Part shown: positions 1 through 7,590 of the stretch, piece by piece | How positions within the stretch are numbered: the stretch's first letter is position 1 | How the letters are laid out: each line of letters begins with the position of its first letter | From: Rickettsiales bacterium | GTDB lineage: Bacteria; Pseudomonadota; Alphaproteobacteria; TMED109 | DNA length: 12,735 bases | NCBI GenBank assembly: GCA_002720125.1 | Contig: PBGQ01000017.1 | Span: 16,428 to 29,162, forward strand | Direction of reading: 5' to 3' | The notes under the pieces: model-generated | Told to the model about the DNA's origin: nothing | What the model saw: only the letters and a program-made list of their open reading frames with translations | Databases searched by the model: none | Translations under genes and position numbers: made by a program

Positions 1-396
1 GAAAGCTATAGTACAAAGTATACTTTAGTTATTTTTGAAAGAGCAAGTAGGCTAAAATTCTTTTTAAGTGTAATTAAAAAAGAATTTGTTAGTTTTTTTA
101 TAGTTTTAGCTAAAGAGCTTACAAAATTAAATGAAGAAATTATTACTATTGATATCAATAATATTGATGAATATTTAAGTAAAAAAAAATCTTACAAGGG
201 AGAATACACAGTGATTATAGAATTCAATGAACCTTTGATAAAAAAGAGGTTTTCAGATAAAGTACTGTTAAAAGAACTTTTAAAATTGAATCCCTCTCAG
301 GTTTCTTCTATGCTGTCGAAGAAATCATCTGAAAGCAGAAGGAACATATATAAAAGATGTATAAAGCTGAAAACCAGAAATGAAAAAAATAATTAA
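1..396 (+). CDS. rsmI: RsmI, 16S rRNA (cytidine-1402-2'-O)-methyltransferase, 3' part
   Basis: Frame 1 is open from the first base to a TAA at 394-396, giving 131 residues of a protein whose start lies outside the window. The fragment matches the C-terminal part of RsmI (YraL), which 2'-O-methylates C1402 in the decoding centre of 16S rRNA using S-adenosylmethionine. Family landmarks are TLVIFERASRL (the usual form is TLIFYES.HR), VLAKELTKLNEE (usual LARELTK..EE) and KGEYTVII (usual KGE.V..I), followed by a basic C-terminal helical region. A GTG at 211 could be taken as the start of a small separate gene, but the reading frame and homology continue upstream without a stop, so it is internal. 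The stop overlaps the next gene by 17 bp, suggesting cotranscription. The yraN gene often found beside rsmI is absent. Confidence 0.85.
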   Translation, partial: ESYSTKYTLVIFERASRLKFFLSVIKKEFVSFFIVLAKELTKLNEEIITIDINNIDEYLSKKKSYKGEYTVIIEFNEPLIKKRFSDKVLLKELLKLNPSQVSSMLSKKSSESRRNIYKRCIKLKTRNEKNN

Positions 397-985
397 AATA
401 GTAATGTCCTTTTTGTTAACTTTATCTATTCTGGCAAATAGTTCTTGTGCTCCTATAATGATTGGTGGCGCTTCTAGTGGCGGACTAATTCTTGTTCAAG
501 AACGTAGTTCTAAACAAGCTGGCATAGATATACTTACCAAAACTAAAATAGAAGAAGCCTTATTCTCAAATAATTATGAGAATCTATTTTCTAAAATTAG
601 AGTTATTGTATATGAAGGTAGGGTTTTATTAGTGGGAACTGTTAGTAAAGAAGAGCACAAAAATAGTGCAGAAGAGCTTGCAAATAAGATTTCTAATGTT
701 AAAGAGATTGCTAACTATATTTCTATAGGAAAACAAGGGTTAGTTGATTATATCAAAGATACTAGAATATCATTAGAGCTTAAGGCAAAACTACTTACTG
801 ATAAAGAAGTTTCAGAAGTAAACTTTACAAGCACTACTGAAAATAGAGTGTTATTCATAATTGGAATAGCAAAAGATGAAAAAGAAATTAATAGAATATT
901 GCAACATGCGTCTAATATTGCTGGAGTTAAAAAAGTTATTAATCTTATAGTTGAAAAAAATGATCCGAGAAGATTTAACAAGTAA
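380..985 (+). CDS. BON-domain envelope lipoprotein, DolP (YraP)-like
   Basis: This 201-residue protein starts with a signal peptide (basic MKKIIK, then a hydrophobic core at residues 7-19) ending at Cys23 in NSSCAP, a plausible but non-canonical lipobox because -3 is Asn. Two BON domains follow, at about residues 50-118 and 125-195. The repeated BON signatures are IRVIVYEGRVLLVGTV in the first and ENRVLFIIGIA with NIAGVKKVINLIV in the second. This is the architecture of E. coli DolP/YraP, an outer-membrane lipoprotein that binds anionic phospholipid and supports envelope integrity. In E. coli dolP also lies near rsmI, which supports the assignment. It overlaps rsmI by 17 bp and precedes gshB by 10 bp. 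The family is clear; the precise role is inferred. Confidence 0.8.
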   Translation: MKKIIKIVMSFLLTLSILANSSCAPIMIGGASSGGLILVQERSSKQAGIDILTKTKIEEALFSNNYENLFSKIRVIVYEGRVLLVGTVSKEEHKNSAEELANKISNVKEIANYISIGKQGLVDYIKDTRISLELKAKLLTDKEVSEVNFTSTTENRVLFIIGIAKDEKEINRILQHASNIAGVKKVINLIVEKNDPRRFNK

Positions 986-995
986 AAAAGATTTC

Positions 996-1925
996 ATGTT
1001 AAAAGTTGCAGTACAAATGGACAGCCCTGAAAAACTAGACAAGAAGGGAGATAGCACCTTAGCTTTAATTGAAGAGGCATTAAAAAGAAACTTTTTTGTA
1101 TATATTTATAAGGTAGATGATCTCGCTTTAATAGACAACAAACCTGTAGCGCATGCAAGAAAGGTAACGGATATAAATATTAGATCTGAACACTTCATAA
1201 ATCTACAAAAAGAAAGGTTATTAATGCTTGATAGTTGTGATGTCATATTAGTAAGACAAGATCCGCCTTTTGATATGAACTATATCACAGCTACTCATAT
1301 TCTTGATAAAGTTAAGGAAGGAATAAAGGTAATAAATAAACCAGACTCCATTAGAAATTCGCCGGAAAAATTATTTGTTACAAATTTCTATCATCTCATG
1401 CCCCCTACTGTTATAGCGAAAAAAAAAACTACTATCTTAAACTATGTTAAAAAATTCAAAAAATCGGTCATCAAGCCTCTTTATGGAAATGGAGGTAAAG
1501 ATGTCTTCTATTTATCTAATAAAGAGCCTAACTTGAATGTAATAGTTGAAAAATTACTTAGCGAAAATCAGCACTTGATAGTTCAGAAATTCATAAATAA
1601 TGTAAAAAAAGGTGATAAGAGAATTTTACTTATAGATGGTGAACCGGTAGGAGCTGTTAATAGAGTACCGAAGGGTTCAGAAATTAGAGCTAACCTTCAT
1701 ATTGGTGCGACGGCAAGAAAATCAACTCTTAATAAAAGAGATTTATATATTTGCAAGCAAATTGGGCCCTTTTTAAGGTCTAAACAGCTCTATTTCACTG
1801 GCATTGACATTATAGACGGTTTTTTAACAGAAATAAACGTTACCTCTCCCACTTGTATAAGAGAGATTGATAAGTTGAATAAAACTAAAATTTCTGAAGT
1901 ATTTTGGAATAAGCTTAGCTTTTAA
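996..1925 (+). CDS. gshB: Glutathione synthetase
   Basis: GshB joins gamma-glutamylcysteine and glycine with ATP in the cytoplasm, the second step of glutathione synthesis. From the ATG at 996 the product has 309 residues, against about 316 in E. coli, and begins MLKVAVQMD, which matches the family N-terminus. In-frame TTG (951) and ATG (960) codons exist upstream but would add residues lying inside the preceding gene and unlike the family. Signatures in order are QDPPFDMNYITATHIL, NKPDSIRNSPEKLF, KPLYGNGGKDVF (ATP-grasp glycine loop), GDKRILLIDGEPVGAVNR and LTEINVTSPTCIREI at the C-terminus. A run of ten A at 1419-1428 encodes part of AKKKT and is in frame here. The gene is 10 bp after the BON lipoprotein gene and converges on the HIT gene with 14 bp between stops. 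No ribosome-binding site stands out. Confidence 0.95.
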   Translation: MLKVAVQMDSPEKLDKKGDSTLALIEEALKRNFFVYIYKVDDLALIDNKPVAHARKVTDINIRSEHFINLQKERLLMLDSCDVILVRQDPPFDMNYITATHILDKVKEGIKVINKPDSIRNSPEKLFVTNFYHLMPPTVIAKKKTTILNYVKKFKKSVIKPLYGNGGKDVFYLSNKEPNLNVIVEKLLSENQHLIVQKFINNVKKGDKRILLIDGEPVGAVNRVPKGSEIRANLHIGATARKSTLNKRDLYICKQIGPFLRSKQLYFTGIDIIDGFLTEINVTSPTCIREIDKLNKTKISEVFWNKLSF

Positions 1926-1939
1926 GATAACAAATAATT

Positions 1940-2302
1940 TCAATTAGTCATCTTTCCAATGTCTTTCCCTGCTAGTAAGTGAAAATGTAAATGAGGTATT
2001 TCTTGTCTCCCATCTACACCTGAGTTTGTAATTATTCTATTACCTTTTTCAATTATTTTATATTTTTCTATCAGGTGTTTTATAGAAAAAAAAATTTGCT
2101 CTTTTTCCTCAATACTTGCTCTCAAAGAAAAATCATATATGTCAATATATTTCTTTTTAGGAAGTATAAGCAAATGTAATGGTGCCCTAGGAAAAAGATC
2201 CTTCAGACATATTACGTAAGAATTTTCATAGACTACTTCCGCTTCAGCTTTTCCATCAATTATTTTTGAAAAAATATTTTCCTTATCGTATTTTCTAGTC
2301 AT
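1940..2302 (-). CDS. HIT-family nucleotide hydrolase, HinT-like
   Basis: A 120-residue histidine-triad protein. The triad HLHFH lies at residues 104-108 (H104, H106, H108) within GRQEIPHLHFHLLAG, the HinT-branch signature; in this branch the middle histidine is the nucleophile that hydrolyses AMP-linked phosphoramidates. The N-terminus DKENIFSKIIDGKAEAEVVY, followed by RAPLHLLILPKK, also matches HinT. It is the last gene of the histidine run and its start overlaps the hisE stop by 8 bp, so it is probably cotranscribed. HIT genes beside hisE are, as I recall, seen in other alphaproteobacteria, but a direct role in histidine synthesis is not established. HinT could act on adenylated intermediates; that is inference. 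Confidence 0.88.
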   Translation of the reverse strand: MTRKYDKENIFSKIIDGKAEAEVVYENSYVICLKDLFPRAPLHLLILPKKKYIDIYDFSLRASIEEKEQIFFSIKHLIEKYKIIEKGNRIITNSGVDGRQEIPHLHFHLLAGKDIGKMTN

Positions 2303-2600
2303 TTTTCCTTCTTACTAATTCTTTAGCTATATCTTCAATAGATAGCTTTTTTCTTCTTAATAAGATCAGCAAGTGAAAAACTAAATCTGCAGTTTCATAA
2401 ATTAAATCTTGCTTGTTATCTGTTCCAGCGGCAATAATAACTTCTACTGCCTCTTCGCCAAATTTCTGAGTTATTCTATTTAATCCTTTTTGTGATAATT
2501 TATATATATAAGAATCATTATCTTTTGACCTGCTTTTTTTATCTATAATATCCTCAAGATACTTTAAAATTTCAGTAAATTTTTCTTCTTTACTTGTCAT
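2295..2600 (-). CDS. hisE: Phosphoribosyl-ATP pyrophosphatase
   Basis: HisE removes pyrophosphate from phosphoribosyl-ATP to give phosphoribosyl-AMP, the second step of histidine synthesis. The 101-residue product is a stand-alone HisE, as is usual in alphaproteobacteria, not a HisIE fusion. It belongs to the all-alpha MazG-like NTP pyrophosphatases. The metal-binding acidic residues are visible as E49, E50 and E53 in KFGEEAVEVIIAA and E69 and D72 in YETADLVFHLLILL. The ATG lies 1 bp after the hisF stop, so translation is probably coupled. The partner hisI, needed for the next step, is not in the window. Confidence 0.95.
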   Translation of the reverse strand: MTSKEEKFTEILKYLEDIIDKKSRSKDNDSYIYKLSQKGLNRITQKFGEEAVEVIIAAGTDNKQDLIYETADLVFHLLILLRRKKLSIEDIAKELVRRKND

Positions 2601-2601
2601 A

Positions 2602-3372
2602 TCACATCCTTACAGGAATTCCTTCATCTAAAAGAACTCTTTTAACATCCTTTATAGTAAATTGTCCATAGTGAAATACTGAAGCTGCCAGTAACCCTGA
2701 TGCACCACCTTGTTTAAATCCAGAAACAAAATGTTTTAAATCCCCAACACCACCTGATGCTATTACAGGAGTGTTAATGGAAGAAGTTACTTTTTTAGTC
2801 AAATCTAAATTAAATCCTTTTTTTGTCCCATCATTATCCATTGATGTTAGAAGAATTTCTCCTGCTCCCATTTTTACCGCTTGTTTTGCCCATTCAATAG
2901 CATCTAGTCCTGTTGCTTTAGTTCCTCCATAAGAAAAAACTTGGTAACCGCTTGGCATTTCCCTTTCAATTGTGGCCTTAGCATCAATTGCAACTACTAT
3001 ACATTGGCTACCAAAATTATTTGCTGCTTTTCTGATTAAATTTGGATTTTTAATAGCACTTGAGTTAATTGATATTTTGTCTGCTCCTGCGTTTAGTAAA
3101 TTCCTTATATCTTTTACAGAAGATATTCCACCTCCAATGGTAAGTGGCATAAAGCATTTCTTTGCTACACTATTGATCATTTCTAATATGATATTTCTTT
3201 TCTCTAAACTAGCAGCTATGTCTAAAAAACAAAGCTCATCTGCTCCTTGTTTATCGTAAATTTGCGCCTGCCTAACTGGATCGCCTGCATCTTTTAGATC
3301 AAGAAAGTTTATACCTTTAACAACTCTTCCATCTTTAACATCTAAACATGGTATGATCCTAACTTTAAGCAT
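2602..3372 (-). CDS. hisF: Imidazole glycerol phosphate synthase, cyclase subunit
   Basis: HisF is the (beta-alpha)8-barrel subunit that uses ammonia from HisH to convert PRFAR into imidazole glycerol phosphate and AICAR. The 256-residue length is typical. It opens with [20 protein letters not shown], placing catalytic D11 in the first strand; the second catalytic aspartate is D130 in CIVVAIDAK. Phosphate-binding glycine motifs are present ([10 protein letters not shown] at about residues 78-86 and [10 protein letters not shown] near the C-terminus), as is [14 protein letters not shown]. The gene sits 1 bp after hisA and 1 bp before hisE. All key residues I can check are intact. Confidence 0.97.
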   Translation of the reverse strand: MLKVRIIPCLDVKDGRVVKGINFLDLKDAGDPVRQAQIYDKQGADELCFLDIAASLEKRNIILEMINSVAKKCFMPLTIGGGISSVKDIRNLLNAGADKISINSSAIKNPNLIRKAANNFGSQCIVVAIDAKATIEREMPSGYQVFSYGGTKATGLDAIEWAKQAVKMGAGEILLTSMDNDGTKKGFNLDLTKKVTSSINTPVIASGGVGDLKHFVSGFKQGGASGLLAASVFHYGQFTIKDVKRVLLDEGIPVRM

Positions 3373-3373
3373 A

Positions 3374-4087
3374 TTATTTTATATTAATAACTTTCTCTAT
3401 ATCAATTTTTTTCTCGTAGATTGCTTTTCCTATAATAACACCATAGACATTATTTTTCTTTAACTTTAATAAATCGGAGTAAGATGATACGCCACCTGAA
3501 GCTATTAAAGGAACTTCTATAGCTTTCTTATAATAAAGCGTATTTTTTATATTTGGACCTTTTAAAATTCCGTCTTTGTTAATATCGGTGTATATTATAC
3601 ATTCTACAGATAAGTCTGAAAACTTTTTAAAAAAGTAATCTGCCTTTTTTTCCTTTACAACTTTTGTCCATCCGTCTATGGCTACATAATTACCTAATAA
3701 ATCAAGGCCTACTGCTACCTTATTAGGAAAATTTCTAACAGCCTCTTTTACAAAGCTTGGATTTTTTATGGCCTCTGTTCCTACAATTATTCTATCTATA
3801 CCTAATTTAAGCCATTGTTCTATTCTTGATAACGTTCTAATGCCACCTCCCAGCTGTATTTTGCAATGAGATAAATTAGATATTTTCTCTATAGCTTTAG
3901 CATTCTTACTTTTTCCTGTTAACGCTCCATCCAAGTCAACTACATGTATCCATTTTGCTCCAGAATTTTCGAAAATTTTTATTTGTTTCTCTAAATTATG
4001 AGAATAGACTTTTTTTTTGTCGAAGTCACCATTACTCAGTCTAACTATTTTTCCTTCTGACAGATCAATGGCAGGAAAAATGATCAT
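3374..4087 (-). CDS. hisA: ProFAR isomerase (HisA)
   Basis: HisA performs the Amadori rearrangement of ProFAR to PRFAR, feeding the HisHF synthase. The 237-residue barrel protein shows D8 in [16 protein letters not shown] and D129 in VAVGLDLLG, the catalytic acid/base pair, plus [10 protein letters not shown] and [10 protein letters not shown] for phosphate binding. It is a few residues shorter than many homologues (about 240-245) but ends in the usual IIGKAIYE.K.. region. A nine-T run on the plus strand at 4010-4018 encodes KKK and is in frame. The ATG overlaps the stop of the upstream acetyltransferase gene by 4 bp (ATGA). Confidence 0.96.
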   Translation of the reverse strand: MIIFPAIDLSEGKIVRLSNGDFDKKKVYSHNLEKQIKIFENSGAKWIHVVDLDGALTGKSKNAKAIEKISNLSHCKIQLGGGIRTLSRIEQWLKLGIDRIIVGTEAIKNPSFVKEAVRNFPNKVAVGLDLLGNYVAIDGWTKVVKEKKADYFFKKFSDLSVECIIYTDINKDGILKGPNIKNTLYYKKAIEVPLIASGGVSSYSDLLKLKKNNVYGVIIGKAIYEKKIDIEKVINIK

Positions 4088-4605
4088 TGTTTTTCTAGTG
4101 ATTTATAATAAAATTTTCCACTTACCATTAAATTATTTTCCAATTTATGGTATATGGGCAAGCTCCCCCAGCAAACATACCCCATTTGTTCATATAATCT
4201 GATTGCCCTATTTTGAGTTTCTCTGACGTCTAATAATATATGAGTATATCTATTTTTAATACACTCTTTCTCTGCGCTTTCCATCAATGATTTAGCTAGT
4301 CCATGTCCTCTAGCCCAGGTGGCAACAAAATGGTTATCTATTGTTACTCTAAATAAGGCTACTTCATTGGAAGAAAAAGAAGAGACAACCTGAATAGATC
4401 CTGCCACCACTCCTTTTAATTTTCCAATAAAAAGCCACCTGTTTGGAACTAATAATACTCCTTGCCAATAGGATTTTACTCTGTTTTTAGGAGGTTTCTC
4501 TACCCATCCAAATCCTATTCCTTCTTCTATAGCATTCATCGTAGCGCTTGTTAACTCTTCTAGTTCGCCGTTTTTAAATTTTTCTATTTTATAAACTTCA
4601 ATCAA
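4084..4605 (-). CDS. GNAT-family N-acetyltransferase inside the his operon
   Basis: A 173-residue GNAT-fold protein. The acetyl-CoA pyrophosphate-binding signature is ARGHGLAKSLM (R..G.A type, about residues 98-108), followed by THILLDVRETQNRAIRLYEQMGY, the usual strand and helix before the GNAT C-terminal motif. The substrate cannot be read from sequence. It lies between hisH (1 bp gap) and hisA (4-bp overlap), so it is translated with histidine enzymes. The start appears to be TTG at 4605; there is no in-frame ATG upstream before a stop, and GGAAG lies about 7 bases before it. In relatives a small extra gene often sits between hisH and hisA, sometimes of another family. A role in histidine metabolism is only suggested by position. 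Confidence 0.82.
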   Translation of the reverse strand: MIEVYKIEKFKNGELEELTSATMNAIEEGIGFGWVEKPPKNRVKSYWQGVLLVPNRWLFIGKLKGVVAGSIQVVSSFSSNEVALFRVTIDNHFVATWARGHGLAKSLMESAEKECIKNRYTHILLDVRETQNRAIRLYEQMGYVCWGSLPIYHKLENNLMVSGKFYYKSLEKQ

Positions 4606-4606
4606 T

Positions 4607-5251
4607 TTATGGCTTCCACAAAATAAATTCTTTTAAGAAATTTAAACCCTCTTTTTGACTTTTTTCAGGATGAAACTGTACACCTATAATATTTTCTTTG
4701 CAAATTGCTGCTACTATTTTTCTTCCGTATTGTACTGAAGCTAATACATCAGTTTTGTTTTTGCAAACCATTTTGTAACTATGAACAAAATAAAAATCCT
4801 TGTTATCGAGTGACTTGAAATTGTCTTTTATTTCTGCATTTTCAACATCAACAGTATTCCATCCCATATGGGGAATTTTAATATTACTATTATTATTATC
4901 AATTTTATCTACTTTTGCATCAAAGTAACTTAAACCCCTGTGTTTACCTCTTTCCTCGCTTGAGTTGGCCATAAGCTGCATCCCTATACATATTCCTAGA
5001 AAAGGTTTTGATAAGATATGAGAATGTTCATAAAGAGAATCTACCATACCGTCAATATTCTCTAGTTGTTTTTTGCAATTTGAAAAGTCTCCGACTCCCG
5101 GAAGTATTACTTTATCAGAAAGGTATATATCTTTAGGAGATTTGCTTACTTTAATAAAAATTTCTTTACTAATTTCTTGACTGACCTTTATTAAGGAGTT
5201 TGCTAAAGAAGCTAAATTTCCAGCATTGTAATCAACAACTAAAATATTCAT
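4607..5251 (-). CDS. hisH: Imidazole glycerol phosphate synthase, glutaminase subunit
   Basis: HisH is the class I glutamine amidotransferase that hydrolyses glutamine and channels ammonia into HisF. The 214-residue product has the nucleophile C88 in [12 protein letters not shown] and the H194-E196 pair in GVQFHPEKS, completing the catalytic triad. The N-terminus [16 protein letters not shown] and the oxyanion-strand region [10 protein letters not shown] are typical. The FYFVHSYK segment near residues 153-160 is also conserved. The ATG overlaps the hisB stop by 4 bp (ATGA), and the stop is 1 bp before the TTG of the acetyltransferase gene. No defect seen. Confidence 0.97.
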   Translation of the reverse strand: MNILVVDYNAGNLASLANSLIKVSQEISKEIFIKVSKSPKDIYLSDKVILPGVGDFSNCKKQLENIDGMVDSLYEHSHILSKPFLGICIGMQLMANSSEERGKHRGLSYFDAKVDKIDNNNSNIKIPHMGWNTVDVENAEIKDNFKSLDNKDFYFVHSYKMVCKNKTDVLASVQYGRKIVAAICKENIIGVQFHPEKSQKEGLNFLKEFILWKP

Positions 5252-5856
5252 AATTCTCCATCATTAATTATCTTTCCTTTAGTAGAAGGAATTTGTCCAT
5301 TATTAGCTGCTGATATGGTTATAGCTTTTTTAATAGCTATGGCTAATCCTTTATAGCAAGACTCGATAATATGATGATTGTTTACTCCATATAAATTTTC
5401 TACATGAATATTAGCACCTATGGCCTGTGAGAAAGCTTGAAACCATTCTTTAAAAAGTTCTGTATCCATTTCTCCTAATTTATTTTGCGTAAAGAATACT
5501 TTCCAAATAAGATAGGGCCTACCTGAGAAATCTATCACCACTCTTGAGAGAGTTTCATCCATGGGAATATAAGCAATGCCAAATCTATTAATACCCCTTC
5601 TACTTCCAAGGGCTTCTGATATTCCTTTTCCTATAGTATAACCTACGTCTTCTGTAGTATGGTGATCATCTATATGCAAGTCTCCTTTAGCTTTAAGATA
5701 AATATCTATAGCACTATGTCTAGAAAGTTGCTCTAACATGTGATCTAAAAACCCTATGCCCGTAGATATATTATATTTACCCTTTCCGTTAAGGTCTATT
5801 TTGACCTTAATATTTGTTTCCTTAGTAATTCTATCTAATTCTGATTTTCTTTTCAT
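5248..5856 (-). CDS. hisB: Imidazoleglycerol-phosphate dehydratase
   Basis: This monofunctional IGPD dehydrates imidazole glycerol phosphate to imidazole acetol phosphate; there is no fused histidinol-phosphatase domain, unlike E. coli HisB. The 202-residue length is normal. Metal-binding signatures are [14 protein letters not shown] (about residues 35-48), [14 protein letters not shown] (H65, H66, E69) and [13 protein letters not shown] (H161, H162, E165), arranged as two related halves that assemble into a manganese-containing 24-mer in the family. It overlaps smr by 4 bp upstream and hisH by 4 bp downstream. Confidence 0.97.
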   Translation of the reverse strand: MKRKSELDRITKETNIKVKIDLNGKGKYNISTGIGFLDHMLEQLSRHSAIDIYLKAKGDLHIDDHHTTEDVGYTIGKGISEALGSRRGINRFGIAYIPMDETLSRVVIDFSGRPYLIWKVFFTQNKLGEMDTELFKEWFQAFSQAIGANIHVENLYGVNNHHIIESCYKGLAIAIKKAITISAANNGQIPSTKGKIINDGEL

Positions 5857-6404
5857 AAAACCTTATCCTTTTTTCTTAACAAAACGTATCTAGCACCATC
5901 TCCTCCATCTTTAATAGTAGCGAAACAATTTGCTAGTGACATGTAAGCGATATCTTCTTCTTTTAACCAATCAGGCAGAGACTCTCTTAATACTCCGCTT
6001 GCCCCCCAAAAAGTGTTTTTTTTTCCTGTGATAATCAAAATACATCTTAGATTATTTGAGACACTCTCCCTAATAAAATTTTTAACTACATTCTTGGCAT
6101 TATTTTTGGAATAGCCATGAAGGTCAAGTTGTGCTTCTATGTTTATCTTGCCTCTTTTAAGTTTTAATAAAGTACTTTTGTTAATCTGAAGATCTTCGTT
6201 AGCATTATTTTTCTTTTTATTTTCTTCAGAGGAACTAACATGTGTACGTTTTTGCGGTATTTTTTTTAATTTTTTATCAAGGGTTTTAGTAATTTTTTCA
6301 GCTTTGTTTTCATCTAAGTACTCTTTGATTTTTTTATCATTTTTTGTTACTTCTTTCCAAAGCTTCAATTCTTCTAAATTAACTCTTCTTATCTTAGAAT
6401 TCAT
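5853..6404 (-). CDS. Smr-domain protein
   Basis: A 183-residue protein with a lysine-rich, probably disordered N-terminal half (about residues 1-85) and a C-terminal Smr domain (about 92-178). Domain signatures are [13 protein letters not shown] (LDLHG at 93-97), CILIITGKK (about 121-129), [12 protein letters not shown] and [12 protein letters not shown]. Stand-alone Smr domains are nucleic-acid binding and some are nucleases acting on DNA or RNA; the exact activity here is unknown. The usual TGKG is TGKK here, encoded within a nine-A run (plus-strand T at 6016-6024), but spacing to the following motif is normal, so no frameshift is implied. The gene overlaps lldD by 11 bp and hisB by 4 bp. 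In alphaproteobacteria smr commonly lies beside mltA; here lldD separates them. Confidence 0.88.
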   Translation of the reverse strand: MNSKIRRVNLEELKLWKEVTKNDKKIKEYLDENKAEKITKTLDKKLKKIPQKRTHVSSSEENKKKNNANEDLQINKSTLLKLKRGKINIEAQLDLHGYSKNNAKNVVKNFIRESVSNNLRCILIITGKKNTFWGASGVLRESLPDWLKEEDIAYMSLANCFATIKDGGDGARYVLLRKKDKVL

Positions 6405-7539
6405 AAGGATATAAATTTTCTTTATTAAGATTGTTGCTGTTTGTTACTCCACATAAAGCCATAGTTATATCCAACTCTTTTTTAAGGATTTCTAAAACTT
6501 TTTTTATTCCGTTCTTTCCGTTAGCTCCTAGTCCATATAGATAAGGTCTTCCGAAAAAAGCTGCTTTTGCTCCAAGAGACAAAGCTTTAACTATATCTTG
6601 TCCTGACCTAATGCCTCCATCAAAATAAATATCAAGTTTATCTCCCAAAAGATTGGTAATCTTTTCTAGTGCCAGTATGGAGGACATTGTTCCATCTAGT
6701 TGCCTACCTCCGTGATTCGAAACTATGATACCTTCAATGCCCATGTTGTTTGCAATTTTAGCATCTTCTATATCTAAAATACCCTTTAAGATTATAGGCC
6801 CATTCCACATCTTTCTTATCCACTCTATATATGACCAAGATAAGCCTTGATCAAATTGTTCATGTGTCCATTTTACCATAGATGAGAGATCATTTACATT
6901 TTTTGCGTGCCCTAAAATGTTTCCAAATGTTCTATTTTTAGTTTTGGTCATCCTAATGCACCATCCTGGTCTTTGCATTAATTGAACTATATGGGACATA
7001 GTCAATTTAGGTGGTGCAGATAAACCATTTCTTAAATCTTGATGTCTTTGTCCTAGCACGGGAAGATCCATTGTAATAATTAAAGCACTACACTTGGCCG
7101 CTTTTGCTCTAGCTATTAGATTCTTTATAAAGTCTTTATCTTTCATTACATAAAGCTGAAACCAAAAAGGAACACTTGTATTTTTTGATATTTCTTCAAT
7201 TGAGCATATGCTCATCGTAGATAAAATGTAAGGAATATTGTTTTCTTCACAAACTTTTGCTGCTATTATTTCGCCATTAGGATAAAGCATACCTCCCATA
7301 CCTACAGGAGAAAAACCAAACGGAAAATCATAATTCTTGTTTAATATTTTTGTACTGTAGCTTCTATTGCTTATATCTATTCCCACTCTTTGTCTTAGTT
7401 TGATTTTCTTGAAATCCTTTTCATTAGAGTCATAAGTAGTTTCTGTCCAAGAACCGGAGTCCACATAATCATAAAACATTTTTGGAACCCTTTTTTTTGC
7501 CAGTCTTTTTAAATCATTAATTTCATATATTTTTTTCAT
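6394..7539 (-). CDS. FMN-dependent alpha-hydroxy-acid dehydrogenase, LldD-like
   Basis: A 381-residue flavoenzyme of the L-lactate dehydrogenase/glycolate oxidase family, which oxidises 2-hydroxy acids to 2-oxo acids and, for LldD types, passes electrons to the respiratory chain. Visible landmarks are MFYDYVDSG (active-site Tyr region, 21-29), FSPVGMGGMLYP (FMN binding, 76-87), WFQLYVMKD with Y130, TMDLPVLGQRHQDLRNG (157-172), GPIILKGI with K252, SNHGGRQLDG with catalytic H276 (274-283), DGGIRSG (308-313) and FGRPYLYGL. The C-terminus ITMALCGVTNSNNL is typical. L-lactate is the most likely substrate, but glycolate or another hydroxy acid cannot be excluded. It starts the tight run leading into the his genes, 51 bp after mltA, with no obvious metabolic link to histidine. 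Confidence 0.9.
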   Translation of the reverse strand: MKKIYEINDLKRLAKKRVPKMFYDYVDSGSWTETTYDSNEKDFKKIKLRQRVGIDISNRSYSTKILNKNYDFPFGFSPVGMGGMLYPNGEIIAAKVCEENNIPYILSTMSICSIEEISKNTSVPFWFQLYVMKDKDFIKNLIARAKAAKCSALIITMDLPVLGQRHQDLRNGLSAPPKLTMSHIVQLMQRPGWCIRMTKTKNRTFGNILGHAKNVNDLSSMVKWTHEQFDQGLSWSYIEWIRKMWNGPIILKGILDIEDAKIANNMGIEGIIVSNHGGRQLDGTMSSILALEKITNLLGDKLDIYFDGGIRSGQDIVKALSLGAKAAFFGRPYLYGLGANGKNGIKKVLEILKKELDITMALCGVTNSNNLNKENLYPYEF

Positions 7540-7590
7540 GTTGTTTATTTTTACATCTCATTTAAAAGTTAGTCAAACAAACTAAAATTA

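Noticed and set aside
211-396. A separate 61-residue gene starting at GTG 211
   Set aside because: The frame is open to base 1 and the upstream residues match RsmI, so this is the tail of rsmI.
951-995. Upstream TTG/ATG starts for gshB
   Set aside because: They overlap the BON lipoprotein gene and add residues absent from GshB proteins; ATG 996 gives the family N-terminus.
748-1057. Two reverse-strand open frames over the BON gene and gshB start
   Set aside because: No family resemblance and full overlap with supported genes; they are shadows in AT-rich DNA.
2972-4202. Plus-strand open frames opposite hisF, hisA and the GNAT gene
   Set aside because: Antisense shadows of well-supported genes, without own motifs.
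6016-6024. Frameshift in smr at the nine-base run beside the TGK motif
   Set aside because: Both sides of the run are in the same frame and spacing to the next Smr motif is normal.
7560-7590. Possible terminator between mltA and lldD
   Set aside because: TTAGT and ACTAA can pair around a seven-base loop, but the five-pair AT-rich stem is too weak and lacks a U run directly after it.
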